This document shows, one piece after another, positions 12,340 through 25,054 of a stretch of DNA of 64,000 nt. Made by a program: the position numbers and the translations under genes. Each line of letters opens with the position of its first letter. The first letter of the stretch is position 1. The DNA comes from Sisyra terminalis (Eukaryota; Arthropoda; Insecta; Neuroptera; Sisyridae), in assembly GCA_958496175.1 (NCBI GenBank), contig OY292277.1, positions 5,642,001-5,706,000 of the forward strand, in the 5' to 3' direction. The notes under the pieces were generated by a model. That model searched no databases. It was not told the DNA's origin and was given only the letters and a program-made list of their open reading frames with translations.

Positions 12340-15300
12340 TGGGAAGTAGGCATCCCTTAAACTGCATGTTCAACCCTTAAACGTGGTTTGTTTTGGGAAA
12401 AATTTGCACAGCATGTACTGATAGCCTTGTACTTTCGATTGGCATACTAAAAAAAATTTTTTTTAATCTGACCATTTTCGTGAAAAATCAACGATGGTTA
12501 ACCCACGGTTTTTTTTGGCGAAAAATCTTTTTGTTTCGAAATCGAAAAAGATTGTTATATTATCGTTCTATACATTGATACGAACCCGAAACTGCCTTTG
12601 GTTCGAAAATCATCCCTTATATAACGATGGTACATGCAATTGTTGAAGAAGCCTCGTTCGTCTCTCCCTCTTAGTGGGAAGTAGGCATCCCTTAAACTGC
12701 ATGTTCAACCCTTAAACGTGGTTTGTTTTGGGAAAAATTTGCACAGCATGTACAGATAGCCTTGTACTTTCGATTGGCATCCTAAAAAAAATTTTTTTTA
12801 ATTTGACCATTTTCGTGAAAAATCAACGATGGTTAACCCACGGTTTTTTTTGGCGAAAAATCTTTTTGTGTCGAAGTCGAAAAAGATTGTTATATTATCG
12901 TTCTATACATTGATACGAACCCGAAACTGCCTTTGGTTCGAAAATCATCCCTTATATAACGATGGTACATGCAATTGTTGAAGAAGCCTCGTTCGTCTCT
13001 CCCTCTTAGTGGGAAGTAGGCATCCCTTAAACTGCATGTTCAACCCTTAAACGTGGTTTGTTTTGGGAAAAATTTGCACAGCATGTACAGATAGCCTTGT
13101 ACTTTCGATTGGCATCCTAAAAAAAATTTTTTTTAATTTGACCATTTTCGTGAAAAATCAACGATGGTTAACCCACGGTTTTTTTTGGCGAAAAATCTTT
13201 TTGTGTCGAAGTCGAAAAAGATTGTTATATTATCGTTCTATACATTGTTACGAACCCGAAACTGCCTTTGGTTCGAAAATCATCCCTTATATAACGATGG
13301 TACAAGCAATTGTTGAAGAAGCCACGTTCGTCTCTCCCTCTTAGTGGGAAGTATGCATCCCTTAAACTGCATGTTCAACCCTTAAACGTGGTTTGCTTTG
13401 GGAAAAATTTGCACAGCATGTACAGATAGCCTTGTACTTTCGATTGGCATCCTAAAAAATTTTTTTTTAACTTGACCTTTTGCGTGAAAAATCAACGATG
13501 GTTAACCCACGGTTTTTTTTGGCGAAAAATCTTTTTGTTTCGAAATCGAAAAATATTGTTATATTATCGTTCTATACATTGTTACGAACCCGAAACTGCC
13601 TTTGGTTCGAAAATCATCCCTTATATAACGATGGTACATGCAATTGTTGAAGAAGCCTCGTTCGTCTCTCCCTCTTAGTGGGAAGTAGGCATCCCTTAAA
13701 CTGCATGTTCAACCCTTAAACGTGGTTTGTTTTGGGAAAAATTTGCACAGCATGTACAGATAGCCTTGTACTTTCGATTGGCATCCTAAAATTTTTTTTT
13801 TTAATTTGACCTTTTGCGTGAAAAATCAACGATGGTGTTAACCCACGGTTTTTTTTGGCGAAAAATCTTTTTGTGCCGAAATCGAAAAAGATTTATATAT
13901 TATCGTTCTATACATTGTTACGAACCCGAAACTGCCTTTGGTTCGAAAATCATCCCTTATATAACGATGGTACAAGCAATTGTTGAAGAAGCCACGTTCG
14001 TCTCTCCCTCTTAGTGGGAAGTATGCATCTCTTAAACTGCATGTTCAACCCTTAAACGTGGTTTGTTTTGGGAAAAATTTGCACAGCATGTACAGATAGC
14101 CTTGTACTTTCGATTGGCATCCTAAAAAATTTTTTTTTAACTTGACCTTTTGCGTGAAAAATCAACGATGGTTAACCCATGGTTTTTTTGGGCGAAAAAT
14201 CTTTTTGTTTCGAAATCGAAAAAGATTGTTATATTATCGTTCTATACATTGTTACGAACCCGAAACTGCCTTTGGTTCGAAAATCATCCCTTATATAACG
14301 ATGGTACATGCAATTGTTGAAGATGCCACGTTCGTCTCTCCCTCTTAGTGGGAAGTAGGCATCCCTTAAACTGCATGTTCAACCCTTAAACGTGGTTTGT
14401 TTTGGGAAAAATTTGCACAGCATGTACTGATAGCCTTGTACTATCGATTGGCATCCTAAAAAAAATTTTTTTTAATTTGATTATTTTCGTGAAAAATCAA
14501 CGATGGTTAACCCACGGTTTTTTTTGGGGAAAAAATCTTTTTGTGTCGAAGTCGAAAAAGATTGTTATATTATCGTTCTATACATTGTTACGAACCCGAA
14601 ACTGCCTTTGGTTCGAAAATCATCCCTTATATAACGATGGTACATGCAATTGTTGAAGAAGCCTCGTTCGTCTCTCCCTCTTAGTGGGAAGTAGGCATCC
14701 CTTAAACTGCATGTTCAACCCTTAAACGTGGTTTGTTTTGGGAAAAATTAGCACAGCATGTACTGATAGCCTTGTACTTTCGATTGGCATCCTAAAAAGT
14801 TTTTTTTTAACTTGACCTTTTGCGTGAAAAACCAACGATGGTTAACCCACGGTTTTTTTTGGCGAAAAATCTTTTTGTTTCGAAATCGAAAAAGATTGTT
14901 ATATTATCGTTCTATACATTGTTACGAACCCGAAACTGCCTTTGGTTCGAAAATCATCCCTTATATAACGATGGTACAAGCAATTGTTGAAGAAGCCACG
15001 TTCGTCTCTCCCTCTTAGTGGGAAGTATGCATCCCTTAAACTGCATGTTCAACCCTTAAACGTGGTTTATTTTGGGAAAAATTTGCACAGCATGTACTGA
15101 TAGCCTTGTACTTTCGATTGGCATCCTAAAAAAAATTTTTTTTATCTGACCATTTTCGTGAAAAATCAACGATGGTTAACCCACGGTTTTTTTTGGCGAA
15201 AAATCTTTTTGTTTCGAAATCGAAAAAGATTGTTATATTATCGTTCTATACATTGTAACGAACCCGAAACTGCCTTTGGTTCGAAAATCATCCCTTATAT

Positions 15301-16355
15301 AGCGATGGTACAAGCAATTGTTGAAGAAGCCTCGTTCGTCTCTCCCTCTTAGTGGGCAGTAGGCATCCCTTAAACTGCATGTTCTACCCTTAAACTTGGT
15401 TTGTTTTGGGAAAAATTTGCACAGCATGTACAGATAGCCTTGTACTTTCGATTGGCTTCCTAAAAAATTTTTTTTTAATTTGACCTTTTGCGTGAAAAAT
15501 CAACGATGGTTATCCCACGGTTTTTTTTGGCGAAAAATCTTTTTGTGCCGAAATCGAAAAAGATTGTTATATTATCGTTCTATACATTGTTACGAACCCG
15601 AAACTGCCTTTGGTTCGAAAATCATCCCTTATATAACGATGGTACAAGCAATTGTTGAAGAAGCCACGTTCGTCTCTCCCTCTTAGTGGGAAGTATGCAT
15701 CCCTTAAACTGCATGTTCAACCCTTAAACGTGGTTTATTTAGGGAAAAATTTGCACAGCATGTACAGATAGCCTTGTACTTTCGATTGGCATCCTAAAAA
15801 ATTTTTTTTTAACTTGACCTTTTGCGTGAAAAATCAACGATGGTTAACCCACGGTTTTTTTGGGCGAAAAATCTTTTTGTTTCGAAATCGAAAAAGATTG
15901 TTATATTATCGTTCTATACATTGTTACGAACCCGAAACTGCCTTTGGTTCGAAAATCATCCCTTATATAACGATGGTACATGCAATTGTTGAAGATGCCA
16001 CGTTCGTCTCTCCCTCTTAGTGGGAAGTAGGCATCCCTTAAACTGCATGTTCAACCCTTAAACGTGGTTTGTTTTGGGAAAAATTTGCACAGCATGTACT
16101 GATAGCCTTGTACTATCGATTGGCATCCTAAAAAAAATTTTTTTTAATTTGATTATTTTCGTGAAAAATCAACGATGGTTAACCCACGGTTTTTTTTGGC
16201 GAAAAATCTTTTTGTGTCGAAGTCGAAAAAGATTGTTATATTATCGTTCTATACATTGTTACGAACCCGAAACTGCCTTTGGTTCGAAAATCATCCCTTA
16301 TATAACGATGGTACAAGCAATTGTTGAAGAAGCCACGTTCGTCTCTCCCTCTTAG
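12340..16355. repeat. 12-monomer tandem duplication, copy 1 (4016 bp)
   Basis: Monomers end at 12674, 13009, 13344, 13678, 14014, 14348, 14684, 15018, 15352, 15686, 16020 and 16355. Offset by 4015-4016 bp, they match the directly adjacent block 16356-20370. Shared rare markers include GGCATACTAAA in the first monomer, a GT insertion (GATGGTGTTAACC) in the fifth, CCCATGG with TTGGGCG in the sixth, AAAAGTTTT with AACCAACG in the eighth, ATAGCGATGG and GGGCAGTAGG around 15300-15360, and TTATTTAGGG near 15737. The seventh monomer has an extra base (GGGGAAAAAATC near 14527). Confidence 0.87.
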
Positions 16356-19300
16356 TGGGAAGTATGCATCCCTTAAACTGCATGTTCAACCCTTAAACGT
16401 GGTTTGTTTTGGGAAAAATTTGCACAGCATGTACTGATAGCCTTGTACTTTCGATTGGCATACTAAAAAAAATTTTTTTTAATCTGACCATTTTCGTGAA
16501 AAATCAACGATGGTTAACCCACGGTTTTTTTTGGCGAAAAATCTTTTTGTTTCGAAATCGAAAAAGATTGTTATATTATCGTTCTATACATTGATACGAA
16601 CCCGAAACTGCCTTTGGTTCGAAAATCATCCCTTATATAACGATGGTACATGCAATTGTTGAAGAAGCCTCGTTCGTCTCTCCCTCTTAGTGGGAAGTAG
16701 GCATCCCTTAAACTGCATGTTCAACCCTTAAACGTGGTTTGTTTTGGGAAAAATTTGCACAGCATGTACAGATAGCCTTGTACTTTCGATTGGCATCCTA
16801 AAAAAAATTTTTTTTAATTTGACCATTTTCGTGAAAAATCAACGATGGTTAACCCACGGTTTTTTTTGGCGAAAAATCTTTTTGTGTCGAAGTCGAAAAA
16901 GATTGTTATATTATCGTTCTATACATTGTTACGAACCCGAAACTGCCTTTGGTTCGAAAATCATCCCTTATATAACGATGGTACAAGCAATTGTTGAAGA
17001 AGCCACGTTCGTCTCTCCCTCTTAGTGGGAAGTATGCATCCCTTAAACTGCATGTTCAACCCTTAAACGTGGTTTGCTTTGGGAAAAATTTGCACAGCAT
17101 GTACAGATAGCCTTGTACTTTCGATTGGCATCCTAAAAAATTTTTTTTTAACTTGACCTTTTGCGTGAAAAATCAACGATGGTTAACCCACGGTTTTTTT
17201 TGGCGAAAAATCTTTTTGTTTCGAAATCGAAAAAGATTGTTATATTATCGTTCTATACATTGTTACGAACCCGAAACTGCCTTTGGTTCGAAAATCATCC
17301 CTTATATAACGATGGTACATGCAATTGTTGAAGATGCCACGTTCGTCTCTCCCTCTTAGTGGGAAGTAGGCATCCCTTAAACTGCATGTTCAACCCTTAA
17401 ACGTGGTTTGTTTTGGGAAAAATTTGCACAGCATGTACTGATAGCCTTGTACTTTCGATTGGCATACTAAAAAAAATTTTTTTTAATCTGACCATTTTCG
17501 TGAAAAATCAACTATGGTTAACCCACGGTTTTTTTTGGCGAAAAATCTTTTTGTTTCGAAATCGAAAAATATTGTTATATTATCGTTCTATACATTGTTA
17601 CGAACCCGAAACTGCCTTTGGTTCGAAAATCATCCCTTATATAACGATGGTACATGCAATTGTTGAAGAAGCCTCGTTCGTCTCTCCCTCTTAGTGGGAA
17701 GTAGGCATCCCTTAAACTGCATGTTCAACCCTTAAACGTGGTTTGTTTTGGGAAAAATTTGCACAGCATGTACAGATAGCCTTGTACTTTCGATTGGCAT
17801 CCTAAAATTTTTTTTTTTAATTTGACCTTTTGCGTGAAAAATCAACGATGGTGTTAACCCACGGTTTTTTTTGGCGAAAAATCTTTTTGTGCCGAAATCG
17901 AAAAAGATTTATATATTATCGTTCTATACATTGTTACGAACCCGAAACTGCCTTTGGTTCGAAAATCATCCCTTATATAACGATGGTACAAGCAATTGTT
18001 GAAGAAGCCACGTTCGTCTCTCCCTCTTAGTGGGAAGTATGCATCCCTTAAACTGCATGTTCAACCCTTAAACGTGGTTTGTTTTGGGAAAAATTTGCAC
18101 AGCATGTACAGATAGCCTTGTACTTTCGATTGGCATCCTAAAAAATTTTTTTTTAACTTGACCTTTTGCGTGAAAAATCAACGATGGTTAACCCATGGTT
18201 TTTTTGGGCGAAAAATCTTTTTGTTTCGAAATCGAAAAAGATTGTTATATTATCGTTCTATACATTGTTACGAACCCGAAACTGCCTTTGGTTCGAAAAT
18301 CATCCCTTATATAACGATGGTACATGCAATTGTTGAAGATGCCACGTTCGTCTCTCCCTCTTAGTGGGAAGTAGGCATCCCTTAAACTGCATGTTCAACC
18401 CTTAAACGTGGTTTGTTTTGGGAAAAATTTGCACAGCATGTACTGATAGCCTTGTACTATCGATTGGCATCCTAAAAAAAATTTTTTTTAATTTGATTAT
18501 TTTCGTGAAAAATCAACGATGGTTAACCCACGGTTTTTTTTGGCGAAAAATCTTTTTGTGTCGAAGTCGAAAAAGATTGTTATATTATCGTTCTATACAT
18601 TGTTACGAACCCGAAACTGCCTTTGGTTCGAAAATCATCCCTTATATAACGATGGTACATGCAATTGTTGAAGAAGCCTCGTTCGTCTCTCCCTCTTAGT
18701 GGGAAGTAGGCATCCCTTAAACTGCATGTTCAACCCTTAAACGTGGTTTGTTTTGGGAAAAATTAGCACAGCATGTACTGATAGCCTTGTACTTTCGATT
18801 GGCATCCTAAAAAGTTTTTTTTTAACTTGACCTTTTGCGTGAAAAACCAACGATGGTTAACCCACGGTTTTTTTTGGCGAAAAATCTTTTTGTTTCGAAA
18901 TCGAAAAAGATTGTTATATTATCGTTCTATACATTGTTACGAACCCGAAACTGCCTTTGGTTCGAAAATCATCCCTTATATAACGATGGTACAAGCAATT
19001 GTTGAAGAAGCCACGTTCGTCTCTCCCTCTTAGTGGGAAGTATGCATCCCTTAAACTGCATGTTCAACCCTTAAACGTGGTTTATTTTGGGAAAAATTTG
19101 CACAGCATGTACTGATAGCCTTGTACTTTCGATTGGCATCCTAAAAAAAATTTTTTTTATCTGACCATTTTCGTGAAAAATCAACGATGGTTAACCCACG
19201 GTTTTTTTTGGCGAAAAATCTTTTTGTTTCGAAATCGAAAAAGATTGTTATATTATCGTTCTATACATTGTAACGAACCCGAAACTGCCTTTGGTTCGAA

Positions 19301-20370
19301 AATCATCCCTTATATAGCGATGGTACAAGCAATTGTTGAAGAAGCCTCGTTCGTCTCTCCCTCTTAGTGGGCAGTAGGCATCCCTTAAACTGCATGTTCT
19401 ACCCTTAAACTTGGTTTGTTTTGGGAAAAATTTGCACAGCATGTACAGATAGCCTTGTACTTTCGATTGGCTTCCTAAAAAATTTTTTTTTAATTTGACC
19501 TTTTGCGTGAAAAATCAACGATGGTTATCCCACGGTTTTTTTTGGCGAAAAATCTTTTTGTGCCGAAATCGAAAAAGATTGTTATATTATCGTTCTATAC
19601 ATTGTTACGAACCCGAAACTGCCTTTGGTTCGAAAATCATCCCTTATATAACGATGGTACAAGCAATTGTTGAAGAAGCCACGTTCGTCTCTCCCTCTTA
19701 GTGGGAAGTATGCATCCCTTAAACTGCATGTTCAACCCTTAAACGTGGTTTATTTAGGGAAAAATTTGCACAGCATGTACAGATAGCCTTGTACTTTCGA
19801 TTGGCATCCTAAAAAATTTTTTTTTAACTTGACCTTTTGCGTGAAAAATCAACGATGGTTAACCCACGGTTTTTTTGGGCGAAAAATCTTTTTGTTTCGA
19901 AATCGAAAAAGATTGTTATATTATCGTTCTATACATTGTTACGAACCCGAAACTGCCTTTGGTTCGAAAATCATCCCTTATATAACGATGGTACATGCAA
20001 TTGTTGAAGATGCCACGTTCGTCTCTCCCTCTTAGTGGGAAGTAGGCATCCCTTAAACTGCATGTTCAACCCTTAAACGTGGTTTGTTTTGGGAAAAATT
20101 TGCACAGCATGTACTGATAGCCTTGTACTATCGATTGGCATCCTAAAAAAAATTTTTTTTAATTTGATTATTTTCGTGAAAAATCAACGATGGTTAACCC
20201 ACGGTTTTTTTTGGCGAAAAATCTTTTTGTGTCGAAGTCGAAAAAGATTGTTATATTATCGTTCTATACATTGTTACGAACCCGAAACTGCCTTTGGTTC
20301 GAAAATCATCCCTTATATAACGATGGTACATGCAATTGTTGAAGAAGCCTCGTTCGTCTCTCCCTCTTAG
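16356..20370. repeat. 12-monomer tandem duplication, copy 2 (4015 bp)
   Basis: This block starts exactly where copy 1 ends and repeats its order of monomers. The last eight (17695-20370) are near-identical to 13679-16355. The first four differ in a compensating way. Copy 1 has two successive GTGTCGAAGTCG monomers (12675-13344), and copy 2 has one (16691-17025). Copy 1 then has one chimeric monomer (13345-13678) where copy 2 has two parental types (17026-17359 and 17360-17694). The total monomer number is therefore unchanged. Confidence 0.85.
18365..20035. repeat. Pentamer sub-HOR, copy 1 (1671 bp)
   Basis: These five monomers lie inside the second 12-monomer copy: TACTATCG with TTGATTATTTTCG; AAAAGTTTT with AACCAACG; TTATTTTGGG with ATAGCGATGG; GGGCAGTAGG with AACTTGG and GGTTATCCC; and TTATTTAGGG with TTGGGCG. 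The same order occurs at 14349-16020 and restarts at 20036. The pentamer was therefore re-duplicated locally after, or independently of, the 12-monomer event. Confidence 0.85.
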
Positions 20371-21707
20371 TGGGAAGTAGGCATCCCTTAAACTGCATGT
20401 TCAACCCTTAAACGTGGTTTGTTTTGGGAAAAATTAGCACAGCATGTACTGATAGCCTTGTACTTTCGATTGGCATCCTAAAAAGTTTTTTTTTAACTTG
20501 ACCTTTTGCGTGAAAAACCAACGATGGTTAACCCACGGTTTTTTTTGGCGAAAAATCTTTTTGTTTCGAAATCGAAAAAGATTGTTATATTATCGTTCTA
20601 TACATTGTTACGAACCCGAAACTGCCTTTGGTTCGAAAATCATCCCTTATATAACGATGGTACAAGCAATTGTTGAAGAAGCCACGTTCGTCTCTCCCTC
20701 TTAGTGGGAAGTATGCATCCCTTAAACTGCATGTTCAACCCTTAAACGTGGTTTATTTTGGGAAAAATTTGCACAGCATGTACTGATAGCCTTGTACTTT
20801 CGATTGGCATCCTAAAAAAAATTTTTTTTATCTGACCATTTTCGTGAAAAATCAACGATGGTTAACCCACGGTTTTTTTTGGCGAAAAATCTTTTTGTTT
20901 CGAAATCGAAAAAGATTGTTATATTATCGTTCTATACATTGTAACGAACCCGAAACTGCCTTTGGTTCGAAAATCATCCCTTATATAGCGATGGTACAAG
21001 CAATTGTTGAAGAAGCCTCGTTCGTCTCTCCCTCTTAGTGGGCAGTAGGCATCCCTTAAACTGCATGTTCTACCCTTAAACTTGGTTTGTTTTGGGAAAA
21101 ATTTGCACAGCATGTACAGATAGCCTTGTACTTTCGATTGGCTTCCTAAAAAATTTTTTTTTAATTTGACCTTTTGCGTGAAAAATCAACGATGGTTATC
21201 CCACGGTTTTTTTTGGCGAAAAATCTTTTTGTGCCGAAATCGAAAAAGATTGTTATATTATCGTTCTATACATTGTTACGAACCCGAAACTGCCTTTGGT
21301 TCGAAAATCATCCCTTATATAACGATGGTACAAGCAATTGTTGAAGAAGCCACGTTCGTCTCTCCCTCTTAGTGGGAAGTATGCATCCCTTAAACTGCAT
21401 GTTCAACCCTTAAACGTGGTTTATTTAGGGAAAAATTTGCACAGCATGTACTGATAGCCTTGTACTTTCGATTGGCATCCTAAAAAAAATTTTTTTTTAT
21501 TTGACCATTTTCGTGAAAAATCAACGATGGTTAACCCACGGTTTTTTTTGGCGAAAAATCTTTTTGTTTCGAAATCGAAAAAGATTGTTATATTATCGTT
21601 CTATACATTGTAACGAACCCGAAACTGCCTTTGGTTCGAAAATCATCCCTTATATAACGATGGTACATGCAATTGTTGAAGAAGCCTCGTTCGTCTCTCC
21701 CTCTTAG
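20036..21707. repeat. Pentamer sub-HOR, copy 2, last monomer recombined
   Basis: 20036-21372 repeats 18365-19701 at 1671 bp spacing with the same rare variants. The fifth monomer (21373-21707) begins like its counterpart (TTATTTAGGG) but then switches to ACTGATAGCC, the TTTTCGTG form and CATTGTAACG. It is a chimera whose 5' part belongs to the pentamer. Confidence 0.8.
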
Positions 21708-24700
21708 TGGGAAGTAGGCATCCCTTAAACTGCATGTTAAACCCTTAAACGTGGTTTGTTTTGGGAAAAATTTGCACAGCATGTACAGATAGCCTTGTAC
21801 TTTCGATTGGCATCCTAAAAAAAATTTTTTTTAATTTGACCATTTTCGTGAAAAATCAACGATGGTTAACCCACGGTTTTTTTTGGCGAAAAATCTTTTT
21901 GTTTCGAAATCGAAAAAGATTGTTATATTATCGTTCTATACATTGTAACGAACCCGAAACTGCCTTTGGTTCGAAAATCATCCCTTATATAGCGATGGTA
22001 CAAGCAATTGTTGAAGAAGCCTCGTTCGTCTCTCCCTCTTAGTGGGCAGTAGGCATCCCTTAAACTGCATGTTCTACCCTTAAACTTGGTTTGTTTTGGG
22101 AAAAATTTGCACAGCATGTACAGATAGCCTTGTACTTTCGATTGGCTCCCTAAAAAATTTTTTTTTAATTTGACCTTTTGCGTGAGAAATCAACGATGGT
22201 TATCCCACGGTTTTTTTTGGCGAAAAATCTTTTTGTGCCGAAATCGAAAAAGATTGTTATATTATCGTTCTATACATTGTTACGAACCCGAAACTGCCTT
22301 TGGTTCGAAAATCATCCCTTATATAACGATGGTACAAGCAATTGTTGAAGAAGCCACGTTCGTCTCTCCCTCTTAGTGGGAAGTATGCATCCCTTAAACT
22401 GCATGTTCAACCCTTAAACGTGGTTTGTTTTGGGAAAAATTTGCACAGCATGTACAGTCAGCCTTGTACTTTCGATTGGCATCGTAAAAAAAATTTTTTT
22501 TAATTTGACCATTTTCGTGAAAAATCAACGATGGTTAACCCACGGTTTTTTTTGGCGAAAAATCTTTTTCTTTCGAAATCGAATAAGATTGTTATATTAT
22601 CGTTCTATACATTGTAACGAACCCGAAACTGCCTTTGGTTCGAAAATCATCCCTTATATAGCGATGGTACAAGCAATTGTTGAAGAAGCCTCGTTCGTCT
22701 CTCCCTCTTAGTGGGCAGTAGGCATCCCTTAAACTGCATGTTCTACCCTTAAACTTGGTTTGTTTTGGGAAAAATTTGCACAGCATGTACAGATAGCCTT
22801 GTACTTTCGATTGGCTTCCTAAAAAATTTTTTTTTAATTTGACCTTTTGCGTGAAAAATCAACGATGGTTATCCCACGGTTTTTTTTGGCGAAAAATCTT
22901 TTTGTGCCGAAATCGAAAAAGATTGTTATATTATCGTTCTATACATTGTTACGAACCCGAAACTGCCTTTGGTTCGAAAATCATCCCTTATATAACGATG
23001 GTACATGCAATTGTTGAAGAAGCCTCGTTCGTCTCTCCCTCTTAGTGGGAAGTATGCATCCCTTAAACTGCATGTTCAACCCTTAAACGTGGTTTGTTTT
23101 GGGAAAAATTTGCACAGCATGTACAGATAGCCTTGTAGTTTCGATTGGCATCCTAAAAAAAATTTTTTTTAATTTGACCATTATCGTGAAAAATCAACGA
23201 TGGTTAACCCATGGTTTTTTTTGGCGAAAAATCTTTTTGTGTCGAAGTCGAAAAAGATTGTTATATTATCGTTCTATACATTGTTACGAACCCGAAACTG
23301 CCTTTGGTTCGAATATCATCCCTTATATAACGATGGTACATGCAATTGTTGAAGAAGCCTCGTTCGTCTCTCCCTTTTAGTGGGAAGTAGGCATCCCTTA
23401 AACTGCATGTTCAACCCTTAAACGTGGTTTGTTTTGAAAAAAATTTGCACAGCATGTACAGATAGCCTTGTACTTTCGATTGGCATCCTAAAATTTTTTT
23501 TTTTAATTTGACCTTTTGCGTGAAAAATCAACGATGGTGTTAACCCACGGTTTTTTTTGGCGAAAAATCTTTTTGTGCCGAAATCGAAAAAGATTTATAT
23601 ATTATCGTTCTATACATTGTTACGAACCCGAAACTGCCTTTGGTTCGAAAATCATCCCTTATATAACGATGGTACAAGCAATTGTTGAAGAAGCCACGTT
23701 CGTCTCTCCCTCTTAGTGGGAAGTATGCATCCCTTAAACTGCATGTTCAACCCTTAAACGTGGTTTGTTTTGGGAAAAATTTGCACAGCATGTACAGATA
23801 GCCTTGTACTTTCGATTGGCATCCTAAAAATTTTTTTTTTAACTTGACCTTTTGCGTGAAAAATCAACGATGGTTAACCCACGGTTTTTTTGGGCGAAAA
23901 ATCTTTTTGTTTCGAAATCGAAAAAGATTGTTATATTATCGTTCTATACATTGTAACGAACCCGAAACTGCCTTTGGTTCGAATATCATCCCTTATATAA
24001 CGATGGTACATGCAATTGTTGAAGAAGCCTCGTTCGTCTCTCCCTCTTAGTGGGAAGTAGGCATCCCTTAAACTGCATGTTCAACCCTTAAACGTGGTTT
24101 GTTTTGGGAAAAATTTGCACAGCATGTACAGATAGCCTTGTACTTTCGATTGGCATCCTAAAAAAAATTTTTTTTAATTTGACCATTTTCGTGAAAAATC
24201 AACGATGGTTAACCCACGGTTTTTTTTGGCGAAAAATCTTTTTGTTTCGAAATCGAAAAAGATTGTTATATTATCGTTCTATACATTGTAACGAACCCGA
24301 AACTGCCTTTGGTTCGAAAATCATCCCTTATATAGCGATGGTACAAGCAATTGTTGAAGAAGCCTCGTTCGTCTCTCCCTCTTAGTGGGCAGTAGGCATC
24401 CCTTAAACTGCATGTTCTACCCTTAAACTTGGTTTGTTTTGGGAAAAATTTGCACAGCATGTACAGATAGCCTTGTACTTTCGATTGGCTTCCTAAAAAA
24501 TTTTTTTTTAATTTGACCTTTTGCGTGAAAAATCAACGATGGTTATCCCACGGTTTTTTTTGGCGAAAAATCTTTTTGTGCCGAAATCGAAAAAGATTGT
24601 TATATTATCGTTCTATACATTGTTACGAACCCGAAACTGCCTTTGGTTCGAAAATTATCCCTTATATAACGATGGTACAAGCAATTGTTGAAGAAGCCAC

Positions 24701-25054
24701 GTTCGTCTCTCCCTCTTAGTGGGAAGTATGCATCCCTTAAACTGCATGTTCAACCCTTAAACGTGGTTTGTTTTGGGAAAAATTTGCACAGCATGTACAG
24801 TCAGCCTTGTACTTTCGATTGGCATCGTAAAAAAATTTTTTTTTAATTTGACCATTTTCGTGAAAAATCAACGATGGTTAACCCACGGTTTTTTTTGGCG
24901 TAAAATCTTTTTGTTTCGAAATCGAATAAGATTGTTATATTATCGTTCTATACATTGTTACGAACCCGAAACTGCCTTTGGTTCGAAAATCATCCCTTAT
25001 ATAACGATGGTACATGCAATTGTTGAAGAAGCCTCGTTCGTCTCTCCCTCTTAG
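21708..25054. repeat. Mosaic of previously seen monomer pairs
   Basis: Ten monomers. The pair 21708-22376 (ATAGCGATGG, GGGCAGTAGG, AACTTGG, GGTTATCCC) recurs at 24051-24719, seven monomers later, and in part at 22377-23045 and 30747-31415. 22377-22711 and 24720-25054 share ACAGTCAGCC and CGAATAAG but have different 3' halves. 23046-23380 has TTGTAGTTTCG, TTATCGTG and CCCATGG. 23381-23716 has the GT insertion and TTTTGAAAAAAATTTGC. Blocks have been shuffled here rather than simply tandemly copied. Confidence 0.78.
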
